Positions 47,690 through 58,611 of a stretch of 64,000 nt of DNA are shown in pieces. The position numbers and the translations under genes were made by a program. The notes under the pieces were generated by a model. The model was not told the DNA's origin. It was given only the letters and a program-made list of their open reading frames with translations, and searched no databases. Source of the DNA: Acanthosepion esculentum (Eukaryota > Mollusca > Cephalopoda > Sepiida > Sepiidae). Location: positions 96,041,575-96,105,574 of the forward strand of contig OZ038485.1 of assembly GCA_964036315.1 (NCBI GenBank). The letters run 5' to 3'. Position 1 is the first letter of the stretch. Every line of letters begins with the position of its first letter.

Positions 47690-47960
47690 GGGGCTACTGT
47701 AAGTGAAAGAGAATGAAGACTTTAGGAGGAATTGGAAACCCAATCTGAAACAGGGAACAAGGGATAAGCCACTACTCCTGTTCAAAAGACTGAGTAGGAG
47801 TGTGAACCAAATGAAAGGCAAACCTATGTCATCCTAACAAGTTTGTGTGAATAGATGGCAGAATAGGCATAGCAAGAGATGGTAAATAGTCAAACATTGC
47901 TTAGAGCTACAAGAGACAGGAAGTTATGGAGAGCTATGATCACCCCCTGTCCTGAAAAGG
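47690..47960. mobile_element. Composite of two LINE tails
   Basis: 47690-47815 is the jockey/CR1-like tail in reverse (gatgcaaggggctactgtaa, ggaaacccaatctgaaacag). 47820-47960 is the endonuclease-RT C-terminus tail forward (acaagtttgtgtgaatagat, ggaagttatggagagctatg). Confidence 0.65.
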
Positions 47961-48134
47961 AAAAATAAAGGTTGAAATAAATTTTATCCAAATCATTTCT
48001 TTAATGACACTTTCTCTTGCTTTTGCTTTTAACAAATGTAAAATTTACAATAAATAGCAAAATACAATTGTCACAGCTTGAATTACTATTCATAAACTTG
48101 CATATAAATGTATTAATTATCTTTGGAATTTCAG

Positions 48135-48256
48135 AGTGTTGCCAAAAATGAAACAGAAAATGGATCTCCTCTGGGTAGCATGGATTCTGTGGCTGCTTCT
48201 GAAAGCGGTTCCTCTTCCCAGAATTGTACATCACCTGCTCCTTTGATGACTAGCAG
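48135..48256 (+). CDS. KIF16B-like: Kinesin-3 gene exon: Ser-rich linker after the FHA domain
   Basis: A 122-nt exon, phase 0 in and phase 2 out; acceptor aatttcag, donor gtgagc. It encodes SVAKNETENGSPLGSMDSVA followed by ASESGSSSQNCTSPAPLMTS. It is rich in Ser, Gly, Asn and Pro with no predicted helix and looks like a disordered linker. KIF16B also has a Ser-rich stretch directly after the FHA domain. Contains several SP/TSP-type sites that could be phosphorylated by proline-directed kinases; this is inference from composition. Evidence for coding status is the open frame, good splice sites and phase agreement with both neighbours rather than recognisable homology. Confidence 0.85.
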
Positions 48257-48763
48257 GTGAGCTTTCAGAACAGATTTTGTATTTGTATGACATGACATTT
48301 AAAAAATCTAAATTTTTAAAATCTGATGTTAAACATGTAATTTTTGTCTTTGAGACAAAGCATATATTTGAGTACATTTGGGCAATAATAGCGTTAAATA
48401 GCAGAGTACATATGATTTCTATTCACTGCTTAACTCACTACTCATCAGTGAAGGAGAGAGGTAGGAAGTGATTGAGAGAGAGAGAGAGAATTCCAATTCC
48501 AGGCAGTTGTAAGATAATGTGTTCTCTACAAGGCGAAATTCTCACCCAGAAATTTTGAAGGAAGAAATTTCTTTTACCGTTAATCCCATAGTTAATTGAT
48601 GATTCATTAATTCATGGTTGAATGAAAAGACACTCAAATATGCCACATATTTCCTCATCTGTTTATTTTTTTGTGAACATGATACTCAAGGCTAATAGTC
48701 AGTTGATCCTATACCTTTTATCTGTTATTCCTTGTTGAATCTTCAGAACTCCAAATTCTTATA

Positions 48764-49753
48764 CATGGGGCGATGGATAAATTGTCGTCTAAATGGCACA
48801 AAAATGAAAATAACACTGACATCTCATTTTAATAGATATATTTACCAAAATTACACAAAAATGTCTTGAAATACAAAAGAGTAAATTTATTCAATAAATT
48901 CACCATTGGCTTCAGCAACAGACTCCAGACGATTTTGGAATCTCCTGCAACTCTTTTGGATGGTCTCCTTGTTTAAGTTGGTGAATGTTGCCATAATCTT
49001 TGCCTTCAGTTCATCTTTGGTGTTACAAGGAGATTTTTTGGTCTCTCACTCAAATGACCCCCACATATTATAATCAAGCGAGTTGCAGTTTGGGGAGTTA
49101 GGTGGCCAGATGCAAGGTGTGATGTGGTTGCAGAGACTGTCTGAAACCATGACTGGGTTCTCCTGCATGTGTGGCATGGTGCAGAGTCCTGTTTTCAGAC
49201 TTAGGATCTTTCAGCAGCCACCCTCTTGACCTAGGGCAGCACTACTTCCTTAAGGCACTTGATGTAGGCCTCTGTGTTGAGTCTGAGGCCTTGCGGGAAG
49301 ATGAATGGGGACATAATATCACCATCACCAGTGATCACTCTAAACCCCATGATGTTGACTGGATATATCATCCAATTCTTTCTGGATCCTCTGCACTGTC
49401 CTCAGATTGATACTCAAAAACTCTGAAATGTTCATATTGTAGCTTCCTGCACAAATGCCAATCAGTAAAGCATGTTGTTTCCAAATTCCTAGCAGAGTGA
49501 ATTGCATCATGGTGCACTTTTTTCACAGATGGTGCCCAACTGACCCTACAATGCTGTGCAGCCAACAAAATCATGCCCTATATATTTAATATATTGTATT
49601 TCAATATGTCATGAGCTTTCAATATAATATAAAATGAATATTATAATAATTATGATAATAAAATATATTAAGTAAAAAATAAAATATAATAATAATTGTT
49701 AATAATAATATAAAATGAATATAAAATGGCGTCAATTTACCCATCGCACCGTG
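48764..49753 (-). pseudogene. Mariner/Tc1-type transposon, broken
   Basis: Left TIR catggggcgatggataaatt and right TIR (inverse) cacggtgcgatgggtaaatt, each next to TA. The - strand frames give ITGDGDIMSPFIFPQGLRLN, then EAYIKCLKEVVLP, KQDSAPCHT (catalytic Asp in QDSAPxH), HLASG/PNS-type and SLDYN.WG, then NTKDELKA. Multiple stops and frameshifts. Its right end continues into the satellite. Confidence 0.85.
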
Positions 49754-50656
49754 TATATTTAATATATTGTATTTCAATATGTCATGAGCTTTCAATATAA
49801 TATAAAATGAATATTATAATAATTATGATAATAAAATATATTAAGTAAAAAATAAAATATAATAATAATTGTTAATAATAATATAAAATGAATATAAAAT
49901 GGCGTCAATTTACCCATCGCACCGTGTATATTTAATATATTGTATTTCAATGTCATGAGCTTTCAATATAATATAAAATGAATATTATAATAATTATGAT
50001 AATAAAATATATTAAGTAAAAAATAAAATATAATAATTGTTAATAATAATATAAAATGAATATAAAATGGCGTCAATTTACCCATCGCACCGTGTATATT
50101 TAATATATTGTATTTCAATATGTCATGAGCTTTCAATATAATATAAAATGAATATTATAATAATTATGATAATAAAATATATTAAGTAAAAAATAAAATA
50201 TAATAATAATTGTTAATAATAATATAAAATGAATATAAAATGGCGTCAATTTACCCATCGCACCGTGTATATTTAATATATTGTATTTCAATATGTCATG
50301 AGCTTTCAATATAATATAAAATGAATATTATAATAATTATGATAATAAAATATATTAAGTAAAAAATAAAATATAATAATTGTTAATAATAATATAAAAT
50401 GAATATAAAATGGCGTCAATTTACCCATCGCACCGTGTATATTTAATATATTGTATTTCAATATGTCATGAGCTTTCAATATAATATAAAATGAATATTA
50501 TAATAATTATGATAATAAAATATATTAAGTAAAAAATAAAATATAATAATAATTGTTAATAATAATATAAAATGAATATAAAATGGCGTCAATTTACCCA
50601 TCGCACCGTGTATATTTAATATATTGTATTTCAATATGTCATGAGCTTTCAATACA
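49580..50656. repeat. AT-rich satellite, about six 168-173-bp units ending in a mariner TIR
   Basis: Each unit runs from tatatttaatatattgtatt to ggcgtcaatttacccatcgc and accgtg. The TIR ends are at 49753, 49926, 50094, 50267, 50437 and 50610, a spacing of 173, 168, 173, 170, 173. Units differ mainly by a TAA indel (aataataattg or aataattg). A partial seventh unit ends near 50656. Confidence 0.96.
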
Positions 50657-50766
50657 ATAGAAAGCTGCATGTGCACAATGTAAATTTTGTTGTATAATTT
50701 TTATCAGAAATTACAATACAAGAATAGACAGCGTTAGAGATTACAACAATGTTTGTCTCAGGTTAG

Positions 50767-51083
50767 GCTTATGGCAACATTGAAATACCAGTTCTCATAT
50801 GATCACTAAAATTAAGCAATGTTGAGCTTAGTCAATACCTAGACGGGTGACTGCTTGGGAATATCAGGTGCTGTAAGTTTGGATAGGCAGGTGGTGTAAT
50901 GGATAAGGGCTCAGAATTGGGAAAGGTATAAATTCACCTGTTTTGCTCCCAGCTATGGGTTAATTAGTGGATCTTGTATCGGTAAATTATTATTAACTCC
51001 AAAACTTCTTGCAATCTAAAAATATCTTCTGGCTTTAAATAAACTTTGACAGGTTGATAAGCCATAAAAAACGAATCAAATTG
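50767..51083 (+). mobile_element. Chimeric 5S rRNA-tRNA SINE
   Basis: 5S part: gcttatggcaacattgaaat, tatgatcactaaaattaagc and caatacctagacgggtgact, then gcttgggaatatcaggtgct. tRNA part: gcaggtggtgtaatggataa. Tail: caatctaaaaatatcttctg and ggttgataagccataaaaaa. Part of the tRNA body is deleted. Confidence 0.87.
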
Positions 51084-51223
51084 TCTAGTGTTAAATGGGA
51101 TTTTAATGTAATAATTAACAATTAATATACAACTTAAGATCCTACAATATGGCACTAAGTTGAGAATATTTTTTTTATTTGATGTAATAATTTCAATACA
51201 ATTGAAATGGACACCTCAACATA

Positions 51224-51307
51224 TTAGGTTGGCCAAAGAATTTATTTATTATTTATTAAGTATAAAATTTATTTAATAAATTGAACAAACTTTTTAGGCA
51301 ACCCAAT
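51224..51307. mobile_element. 84-bp miniature mariner-like element
   Basis: Starts ttaggttggccaaagaattt and ends with the imperfect inverse (aaactttttaggcaacccaa). TTAGGTTGGC is the usual start of many mariner TIRs. Internal AT-rich only. Confidence 0.7.
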
Positions 51308-51909
51308 TCAGTATGGCTTTGTCTAAGGTTAGATGAGATTTTTTATGTAATGTAATAATTACAATAAAATTATTTAGTAATTACATTACAATTACGAAAC
51401 TAGAGAAGAGAATAAAAAATGGTTTTGTTTAGAGTTAGATGGGATTTTTAATGTCGGCTAATAAAATTTCAGTAATAGTTGTGAATAGGCAAAGTAAACA
51501 TAGCTAGGTAGATATTAGAGAGTATACCTTTGTATATAAATAAAAAAAAATGTTTTTACTATGGAAATATTTAAAATCAGAAAGAAAATGATTGAGTGAT
51601 CAGGAATGAATGCCAACATTACTAAGAATAAGGCATATGTATAATGTAAATCTATTACAAATGTTACAATAGGAAAGCTTTGAAAATCAAGCAAAAGTGG
51701 AATATCAGAAATTAAAGCATGTGTTACTGACAGAACAGGGCTATTATCTGCATATATTTTAATATTAAGTGTCACTATAATTTTTATGAAACTATTCTTT
51801 TTTTTTACTTTCAGTTATAATTTTCTTCTTAGTATGAGTTGTTATTTTTGTCTTCATTTATGTACATTTGAAATTTTTATGATTCACTCTTATTTCACTT
51901 TGACTATAG
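51308..51909. other. No feature seen
   Basis: AT-rich intron sequence before a kinesin exon. Confidence 0.5.
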
Positions 51910-51969
51910 TTTTTCTGGGGAGCTGGACCGAACAAACAAGACCAATAAAGCAAACCTGAAACAAGTCAA
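51910..51969 (+). CDS. KIF16B-like: Kinesin-3 gene exon: short linker
   Basis: A 60-nt exon, phase 2-2, acceptor gactatag and donor gtaagg. With the upstream AG it gives (S)FSGELDRTNKTNKANLKQV and then a split Lys codon completed by the next exon. No domain; it leads into the coiled coil. Identified from splice sites and phase fit: the join restores a Ser codon on the left and a Lys codon (KQELQLVNEQLQ) on the right. As a symmetric multiple of three it could be a cassette exon. Confidence 0.8.
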
Positions 51970-52519
51970 GTAAGGAAACTTGTCTTTTTTTTTCTTTCTT
52001 TTCATTATCATATTTATAGGCCAATGTGAATTGTTAAATTACTGTTCACCATCACTGAGCCTGAACTTTCTGGTAGATGTTTGAACTTTGCCCTTTCACA
52101 CTGTCATACTGGACAGTGTGTTATAGTTATATCTTTATAATTATTTTATTTTCTGCAAAATTCAAGTCTTTTTGGATTTTTCAAAATGAACTGTGACCTT
52201 TCTATAAATATCTTTGTGGTAATTGTTCTGATATGCTTTCCTCTTTGGTATCTTGACTTTATGAATTTAAGTGCAGCACTAGATTGGCAGTTATGTCTCA
52301 CCATTTTATAGTTGAAATTGTTATGTTATTCATTGTCAGTGTTTGTCCAATCAGTGGAATATCTCATCAGCTGCGCCACAACAACTGTTGGTTCTGATGC
52401 TGATATTACTATCAATGAAATGTCTGGAATTATCATCTGATTTATTGCCGAAGTAAAAAGACCCAGAACTTGCAAAATTCTCAGAAGTATGATGTTTCGT
52501 GATAGGTGCTGTCATTATG

Positions 52520-52790
52520 ATGCTTATACTTAGAATGAGAAAGAGACAATTGAAATTTCTAGGACACATATTGAAGAAAGAGGGCTTGGAGAATTTGACA
52601 CTCACAGGACAGATTGAAGACAAGAGGGATACATGGAAACAGCAAGTAATTTATTTAACAAACTTGTGTAAATGGATGGCAACTCAGGGAATAGGAGAGA
52701 TCATTAAAAGACAAAGCTTATTAACAGCTATAAAAGACAGGAAGCTATGGTGAGCCATGATCCCCCGTGTTCTTTCAGGACATGGCACAT
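52520..52790 (+). pseudogene. LINE endonuclease-RT C-terminus
   Basis: RMRKRQLKFLGHILKKEGLE, then NLTLTGQIEDKRD, NLCKWMATQGIGEIIKRQ and AIKDRKLW, then a stop and gccatgatcccccgtgttct: the final segment of the LINE ORF2. The 5' part is absent. Confidence 0.87.
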
Positions 52791-53129
52791 GAGAAGTACT
52801 GTCTAAATGACATTTTTCAGAGGTAGGCATAAATATTGCAATCTTGTAAAAGTATGCAGAACTCTTTGTTTGCTATCAAATTGGAGAAAATTAAATTGGA
52901 ATGTTTGTAGCATAGTATAAGTAGTTACAGGACATACCAATGTGTAATTGCATCAGTGAAATGTCTTTGTCATTGGCTCCAGGACAAAGATATTTCTTGA
53001 GAGGTATTCTGTTAGCCAGTTTCAAATGATTAAGATTTCACATTTTTTCTCTCTAGTTTATCATGATGTCATATTTCAAAAATGACTTTCTAAATTTTAA
53101 TTACAGATCTTATAATGACAAAGAAAGAC

Positions 53130-53830
53130 CTAAAATTTAGGTGATCATGGCTCTCCACAGCTTCTTGTCTTTTTTCTTTTTATTTACTTAGTTTTTTTTT
53201 TACCCATTACTACCTATTGTCATCCATTAACATAAAATAGGTTACTCACTGTTCCCCACTTGCTTCTCTTCATTATGACTTGTGTGTGTTAAATTCTATA
53301 GACCTTCATTATATGTCCCAGAAATTTCATCTGTCTTTTTCTTATTAATAAGTTTCCTTGCTGTTGCTAGTTTCCTGAAGATTTCTGCATGGCTCACGTT
53401 TTGTCAATGGTATCCTTAGCATAGAATGTATTTTCTTTTTTTTTTTAATCTCTGAAGACATTGTCCATCATTTACTGTCATGTACGAGATATTTCATAGT
53501 AGTTCAGCATTCTTTTCTTTGTTTCAAGGAGCATTGTCTTAGCTTGTAATTTTTTGCTTAGTTCCTGAAAGGCATCTTTAACTATTCCAATGTGTCTTCA
53601 GATTTATAGTATTTTTGTTGTCTCTTCTTACACTAAATAAATAGTTAAATTTCTGTACCTGTTTCATTATCAGGTCCCCAATATATAGGTCTCATCTTGG
53701 ACTCTCTCATTTGCTTATAAGCCTGTGTTATGTCTTACCATTAGTCCTTTCTTCTTGCTATCTAGTATAAGACTTTCAGTTTCCTTTCTGAATAAACAGT
53801 GTCATCAGAATATCTTGTATTGTTGCCTAA
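53130..53830 (-). pseudogene. LINE RT fragment, reverse
   Basis: The - strand reads YIGDLIMKQVQKFNYL, followed by the D-x-E-I-R-x-R-like degenerate block, then the tail (agaagctgtggagagccatg read inversely at the left end). This is the region after the YADD box (VGD..I.QV..F.YLGS). Many stops. Confidence 0.72.
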
Positions 53831-54212
53831 AATGTTATTAAAAAAATGTAAATAAATTTTTCTTATTTGACCTATAAATCATGAGGGAAGAAAGAGGCTG
53901 TAGAAATGGCATTGCAAATTTAACTTGTAGTGGGGAGCTTTCATTTGTCAATCTCTTGAAGATAATTAATGTTATTAGGCTATTAATTTGCAATTAATCT
54001 GTGATTATTTTATGTAAGTATGGGCTTCTCTTTTTACAAGCATATATAATTATACAGCCACTTGAAAAATACATGCACATGTAAGAGTATAATTCTCAAT
54101 AGATACAAATCTAAACTCAAACATCTAAGAAGCACATAGTGTATTCAAACACATGTAAATATACATTTATGCATTGAATTAGAAGTCCATTACTTTCAGT
54201 GATCTCTGTTTT

Positions 54213-54240
54213 TATATATATATATATATATATACACACA
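54213..54240. repeat. (TA)n(CA)n microsatellite
   Basis: About 10 TA units followed by CA. Confidence 0.9.
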
Positions 54241-54591
54241 CTTATATAAAACACACATACATACATAAACAAATGTTTGTGTGTATAATAGATAGAATGT
54301 GAGAAACAAATCTATACATATACACAGTTTCCACTTGGTAAGCTTGTAGAAATTGAAAAACACACTTTTGGTTTTTACAATGATAATATAACTGTCTGAA
54401 ATATATTATTTAGACCTTTAAACATTTTGCTTTCCAAACTTGCATATATCCATTAAGTCCAGTCTCTGCAAGATGAAGGACATGAATATTAATTACTCTT
54501 TTTTTTTTTCTTTTTTTCTTTTTCATTCCATACATGCAACCCATTACTGTCATATTCTTTAATTGATAACAAAATTGATTTTGTCTTTCAG

Positions 54592-54812
54592 GCAGGAACT
54601 GCAGCTTGTAAATGAACAGTTGCAGAAGGCAAACAACTTGTATGAGAAGCAAGAGGAACAAATTTGGGAGTTGCAAGAGAAACAGAAGCTAAAGGAAGAA
54701 GAGCTGAAGGAGAAACTTGATGAGATGCTTGCTAATGCCAACCGAATGCGTCTACAGGCAGAAAAAGAAATCGCTAAAGCTAAAGCGAAAATGGACAAAG
54801 AGATAGCACTTT
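54592..54812 (+). CDS. KIF16B-like: Kinesin-3 gene exon: coiled coil, part 1
   Basis: A 221-nt exon, phase 2 in and phase 1 out; acceptor gtctttcag, donor gtaagt. It encodes about 73 residues beginning QELQLVNEQLQKANNLYEKQ and running through repeated EEQIWELQEKQKLKEEELKE-like heptads to AKAKAKMDKEIAL. Charged, Gln/Glu/Lys-rich, with Leu at heptad positions and no Pro: a classic parallel coiled coil. In kinesin-3 proteins such segments follow the FHA domain and regulate dimerisation and autoinhibition. The first base joins the previous exon to complete a Lys codon; the last T joins the next exon to give Phe. The open frame continues past the donor for about 100 bases, but the sequence there becomes hydrophobic and T-rich, so splicing at 54813 is preferred. 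Confidence 0.93.
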
Positions 54813-54959
54813 GTAAGTTTGTCTCTCCTCTGCTTGCGGTGCACATTCTTTCTTTTTTTGTTTTCATTATTATTCTGCGATATATAACACTTTTTTATAG
54901 TAGTTCAGCATAAAAATCTAAATAGATACAAATCTAAACTCGAACATCTAAGAAGCACA

Positions 54960-56215
54960 TAGAATTGAGCCAACCTTCAGAAATGGAGATATGCTACCAA
55001 TGTTGATCCCAACTGCCAATGTCGGCTATCAAAAAATAAACATCTTCTAGTTTGCCCCAGTCACGAAGATCCATGCACACTTAATGACCTTGAAACCTTA
55101 GGACTCCAGGCAAGGTTCTGGGTGCAACACTGAATGGGTGTGGTGTAGCAAATTGATGATAAGGAGGAGAATCTTTTGTCATCTTTCTGATCTAAAGTAG
55201 AAAGAACATTGCTTGTTCTCAACCTTTATATCTTTGCTCATGGAAGCTGATACTCTGAAGAGGTTTGATAATTTCTTGTTGGAGTAATTGTTCTCAACTT
55301 TTTCTGCTGGTTAACTTTGATTTAACTTTATCTGGAAAGGAGATTGCGATAGTGGTGTGCACTCGGTGAGAACTAAACTCTCTTCCAATTGATCTGTGAG
55401 AAAGATAACTGTCACTGTTTAGCTTATATCCTCATTTTTCTATTTGGTAGAAATTCTAAGGCATTTTTTTGATGTTGTACGGATCATAGATCTTAACTTT
55501 TTCACATGCAAACAACATTGACCCTGCCTTAAACACTTCTTGCAGATCAATCACTGGGTGTCTCAAGCCAACCAAAGTAGATGACCTCTACTTGCTTCGT
55601 GGCATTGCTCTCTCTCTTACATAAGGACAGTCCACTCATAACTCAGTTGACGCAGAAAATTGATGCTTGTCATCAACTCCACAGCTGTGAACCAGTGATA
55701 AAGAAGCTCAAGTCAAGGCACAACCACTGAACAATATAGATCCTAGTCAATGTCTGTCCCTCTGGTGCAGCCACTTTAACAATGTGGAATACAGGCTTTT
55801 TCTCAGACCTACAGACCCTCTCCCTCCCACCCTGGGTCAGGATTTAGTGATGCCTGATACTTCTGGTCCTGCCTAAAATGTCTCCAGACAGCTGTTAGTC
55901 GCTAGAGAGCCAGCCTTCAGAAATGGAGATATGCTACCAATGTTGATCCCAACTGCCAATGTCGGCTATCAAAAAATAAACATCTTCTAGTTTGCCCCAG
56001 TCACGAAGATCCATGCACACTTAATGACCTTAGGACTCCAGGCAAGGTTCTGGGTGCAACACTGAATGGGTGTGGTGTAGCAAATTGATGATAAGGAGGA
56101 GAATCTTTTGTCATCTTTCTGATCTAAAGTAGAAAGAACATTGCTTGTTCTCAACCTTTATATCTTTGATACTCTGAAGAGGTTTGATAATTTCTTGTTG
56201 GAATAATTCTAGGTA
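54960..56215 (+). pseudogene. LINE 3' region with an internal direct duplication
   Basis: Copies at 54966-55290 and 55910-56215 share accttcagaaatggagatat, gccccagtcacgaagatcca and ggtttgataatttcttgttg. Translation gives CQCRLSKNKHLLVCPSHEDP then CTLNDLETLG, the CxC...H..xC zinc-like end of certain LINE ORF2 proteins. Between them KVDDLYLLRGIALS may be another ORF2 fragment. Family not identified. Confidence 0.7.
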
Positions 56216-56354
56216 ATAATGTATTTTGTTTAATGCAGTAAGCAATAATCTTTTCCTTCCTGCTGGGAATCAAAGTTCAGGTACTTTCCAGAGAATGTGG
56301 GCTTATGATAAATCAAATGCTCTCTACTTGCATTGTTCTGTTGTTCTCATTTTT

Positions 56355-56765
56355 ATTGTCATATTCCCAACATTTTGGCCGTTGTACGCTCTGGCCTTCC
56401 TCAGATGATATACATTGGATATATTGAACAGAACCCTTTATTTCATTCACCAGGGTAAATTGTTCTATTTCCACGTGCCATGCCCTTTCTGGATATTTCA
56501 GTTTCAGTTATTTCCCTTTAGTAACTCAACTCTACAAGTTTTTGTTCACCTTTGCTTCTGGCCAGGGATTGAACTTACAACTCTTTGGGTCAAGTCACTG
56601 GATTACTTCGAAATTCCAATATATGTCACCTGAAGAAGGCCAGAGTTTACAACAACCGTAACATTGTGAATATTACAATAAAGATGAGGACAACAGTTTG
56701 AACAATGTAAATTGTGTAAATAGTTACAATACTTCATTTCAGAAATATAGACAAAACCGCTCTTT
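56355..56765. repeat. Second, decayed copy of the hairpin repeat
   Basis: Left arm ttttggccgttgtacgctct, gaaccctttatttcattcac, then a ccagggattgaacttacaac loop and right arm acctgaagaaggccagagtt, ataaagatgaggacaac. The right arm lacks its inner half, so the stem would be about 100 bp. Confidence 0.75.
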
Positions 56766-57129
56766 AGTAATCATCTTAAAGAACCTTTTTTGCTTCTCAT
56801 CAGGTAACCTCTAGGAGAGCAACTCACTGCACCTTCTTGATCTCACATTTTCCACTGACATTTTCTTTCACTCTCGGTAACTCCTTGCATCCTAGTGGCT
56901 TTTATCGCCATCTTTAAACCCATATTCTGTACAAATTCTTAGCACATATAGGAAGTCTAGTCTTTCTTAATTTTCTTGTATTTGCTCAACTTCTAGTGAT
57001 GCCAGGTGTGATTGATTATGATAGACACCTGAAGAAAGTCAAAGGATACAATGGCCAAGCATCCTGAGTATGACGATAAACTACATCCAGCAGTAAGGCT
57101 TCTGATCAGGAAGTTTTGAGGAGTGTGGA

Positions 57130-57450
57130 ACTGCCTCTGAATTGCTAGTGTTCCCAGGTCCACCCTGACCCAGGGTGGTAGCACCTGTTAGGGTCCCAAC
57201 TATAAGCAAGTAGTTAACCCCCAAACTAGGGTCAAAACACTATGAAAGTCTAAAAATAGGATTTAATACTAGCAATACATTTTTTTGAAAAATTATTATC
57301 AGCAATACATTTAAAAAAAAAAAAAATACCATCAATACATTGAAAAAAATATTACCAGCAATAAATTTAAAAACAAAAAATTACCAGCAAGAAAAATCTT
57401 GTCGGCATTAAGTATCCCATTGAGGTTGATATACTGTAAAACAAATCAAA
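57130..57450 (+). repeat. Dispersed repeat with internal short repeats
   Basis: Partner of 35715-35995 (cccaggtccaccctgaccca, aaactagggtcaaaacac). Its middle holds four imperfect copies of a ccagcaatacattt(a)n unit. Confidence 0.7.
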
Positions 57451-57668
57451 CTAAAACATACAATGGCCAAAGTATGGCTATAGAAATCAAGGTGAAGATA
57501 CTAGTCTGAATAAATTGGTGTATAATAATAATTCCTCATCTAAAAAATTCTGATGATGGTGGGGAGTTGAAGTGTGTTTTTAATTTTTGTATATTCTTTT
57601 AATGAAAAATACTAATTATATAAAACCATGATTAATGTGTTTTTGTTTTCCCCACCTTTCATTTACAG

Positions 57669-58611
57669 TTAGAACAATAGAAAAAGAACTTGCTGAATCA
57701 AAAGCAAAGCAGCAGTCACCAGGCCAATTAAGTATTTCCGATTTGGAAAAAATAAAAAAGCAGCTTGAAGAAGAGTTGAACCGAAAGTCATCATTGCAGG
57801 AATCAAAGAAAGCTCTGGAGCAGAAGGTCCACGAGATGCAGAAGTTATGCCACAAATCAAATCTTGAAATTGGTAAACATGAACAGATGATGCTGCTTTT
57901 GAAAAAGGATCATGAGAAATTCAACCAGCAGAAGAAGCTGGATATTACTGCTATGCATGACCAAATTAAAAAACTTAAACAACAAAAAGAAGATTTGGAA
58001 ATGTTTCTTCATGACAAGAAGGACTTGCAAAAGGTTGCCCAGGATAAACCAGCACCATTACGTGGGGCCTGCAGTGAAGAGACAGTGTGCTATGAGACTC
58101 ACCGTTCAGCATCGTTCACAGATGTCAAAGACTTGAAAGGAGATCGCCTTAGGCGTGGCAGTGAGGGCGACCTTCCATCTTTATCGAACCGGATAACAAT
58201 GTCAACTACATCACTAATGTCAGAAAGTCTTATTGAGGACCCACATGAATACAGTGCATCTTTATCCGAAGGGCATGATAAGTCTTCAGATTGTTCTGGG
58301 CTAGGCAAAGACACTTCAAATTCAAAAGAAAATGCTGCAGATTCCAAATTTGGAACCGCTACAGAAAAATCTGAAGATTTACTGTCAAAAGGCAACAGTA
58401 GAAATAGTCTTAATACCTGTTCCAAATTTGTTGAGAAAGGACCTTCTGGAAAAACAACAGATGATTTTTCTGTGGGGCCTGGTATTGGTGAAGAAGAATG
58501 TGATAACCTGGTATTGGCTGAAGACCAAATGAGCAACTATTCCCAAGATTCCTTAGACAGGATGGAAGAGGAAGAACAGTTTAATATCTCACCTGAGACA
58601 GAGGCTGCGCG
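57669..58611 (+). CDS. KIF16B-like: Kinesin-3 gene exon: coiled coil part 2 and acidic/Ser-rich tail
   Basis: A 943-nt exon (about 314 codons), phase 1 in and phase 2 out; acceptor catttacag, donor gtaagt; open across its whole length. Residues 1-120 are coiled coil (for example KIKKQLEEELNRKSSLQESK and DQIKKLKQQKEDLEMF). From about residue 130 it becomes disordered and rich in Ser, Asp, Glu and Lys, with short motifs such as RLRRGSEGDLPSLSNR and YSQDSLDRMEEEEQFN. RRGS looks like a basophilic-kinase (PKA-type) or 14-3-3 site; this is a motif guess. The reading frame upstream of 57669 includes intron, so the exon start is set by the AG and by the phase of the previous exon. An antisense frame of 145 codons over bases 58099-58536 is a shadow. 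Confidence 0.95.

Noticed and set aside
49171..49410. 79-codon + strand frame
   Set aside because: Antisense shadow of the broken mariner transposase, whose - strand shows catalytic-region motifs.
49580..50656. CRISPR array
   Set aside because: The units are contiguous with no unique spacers, and the genome is clearly eukaryotic.
54559..54867. 102-codon antisense frame
   Set aside because: Ser/Cys/Phe-rich inverse of a Lys/Glu/Gln coiled coil; shadow of the exon at 54592-54812.
58099..58536. 145-codon antisense frame
   Set aside because: Shadow of the kinesin coiled-coil/tail exon; the sense frame has splice sites, phase agreement and coiled-coil content.
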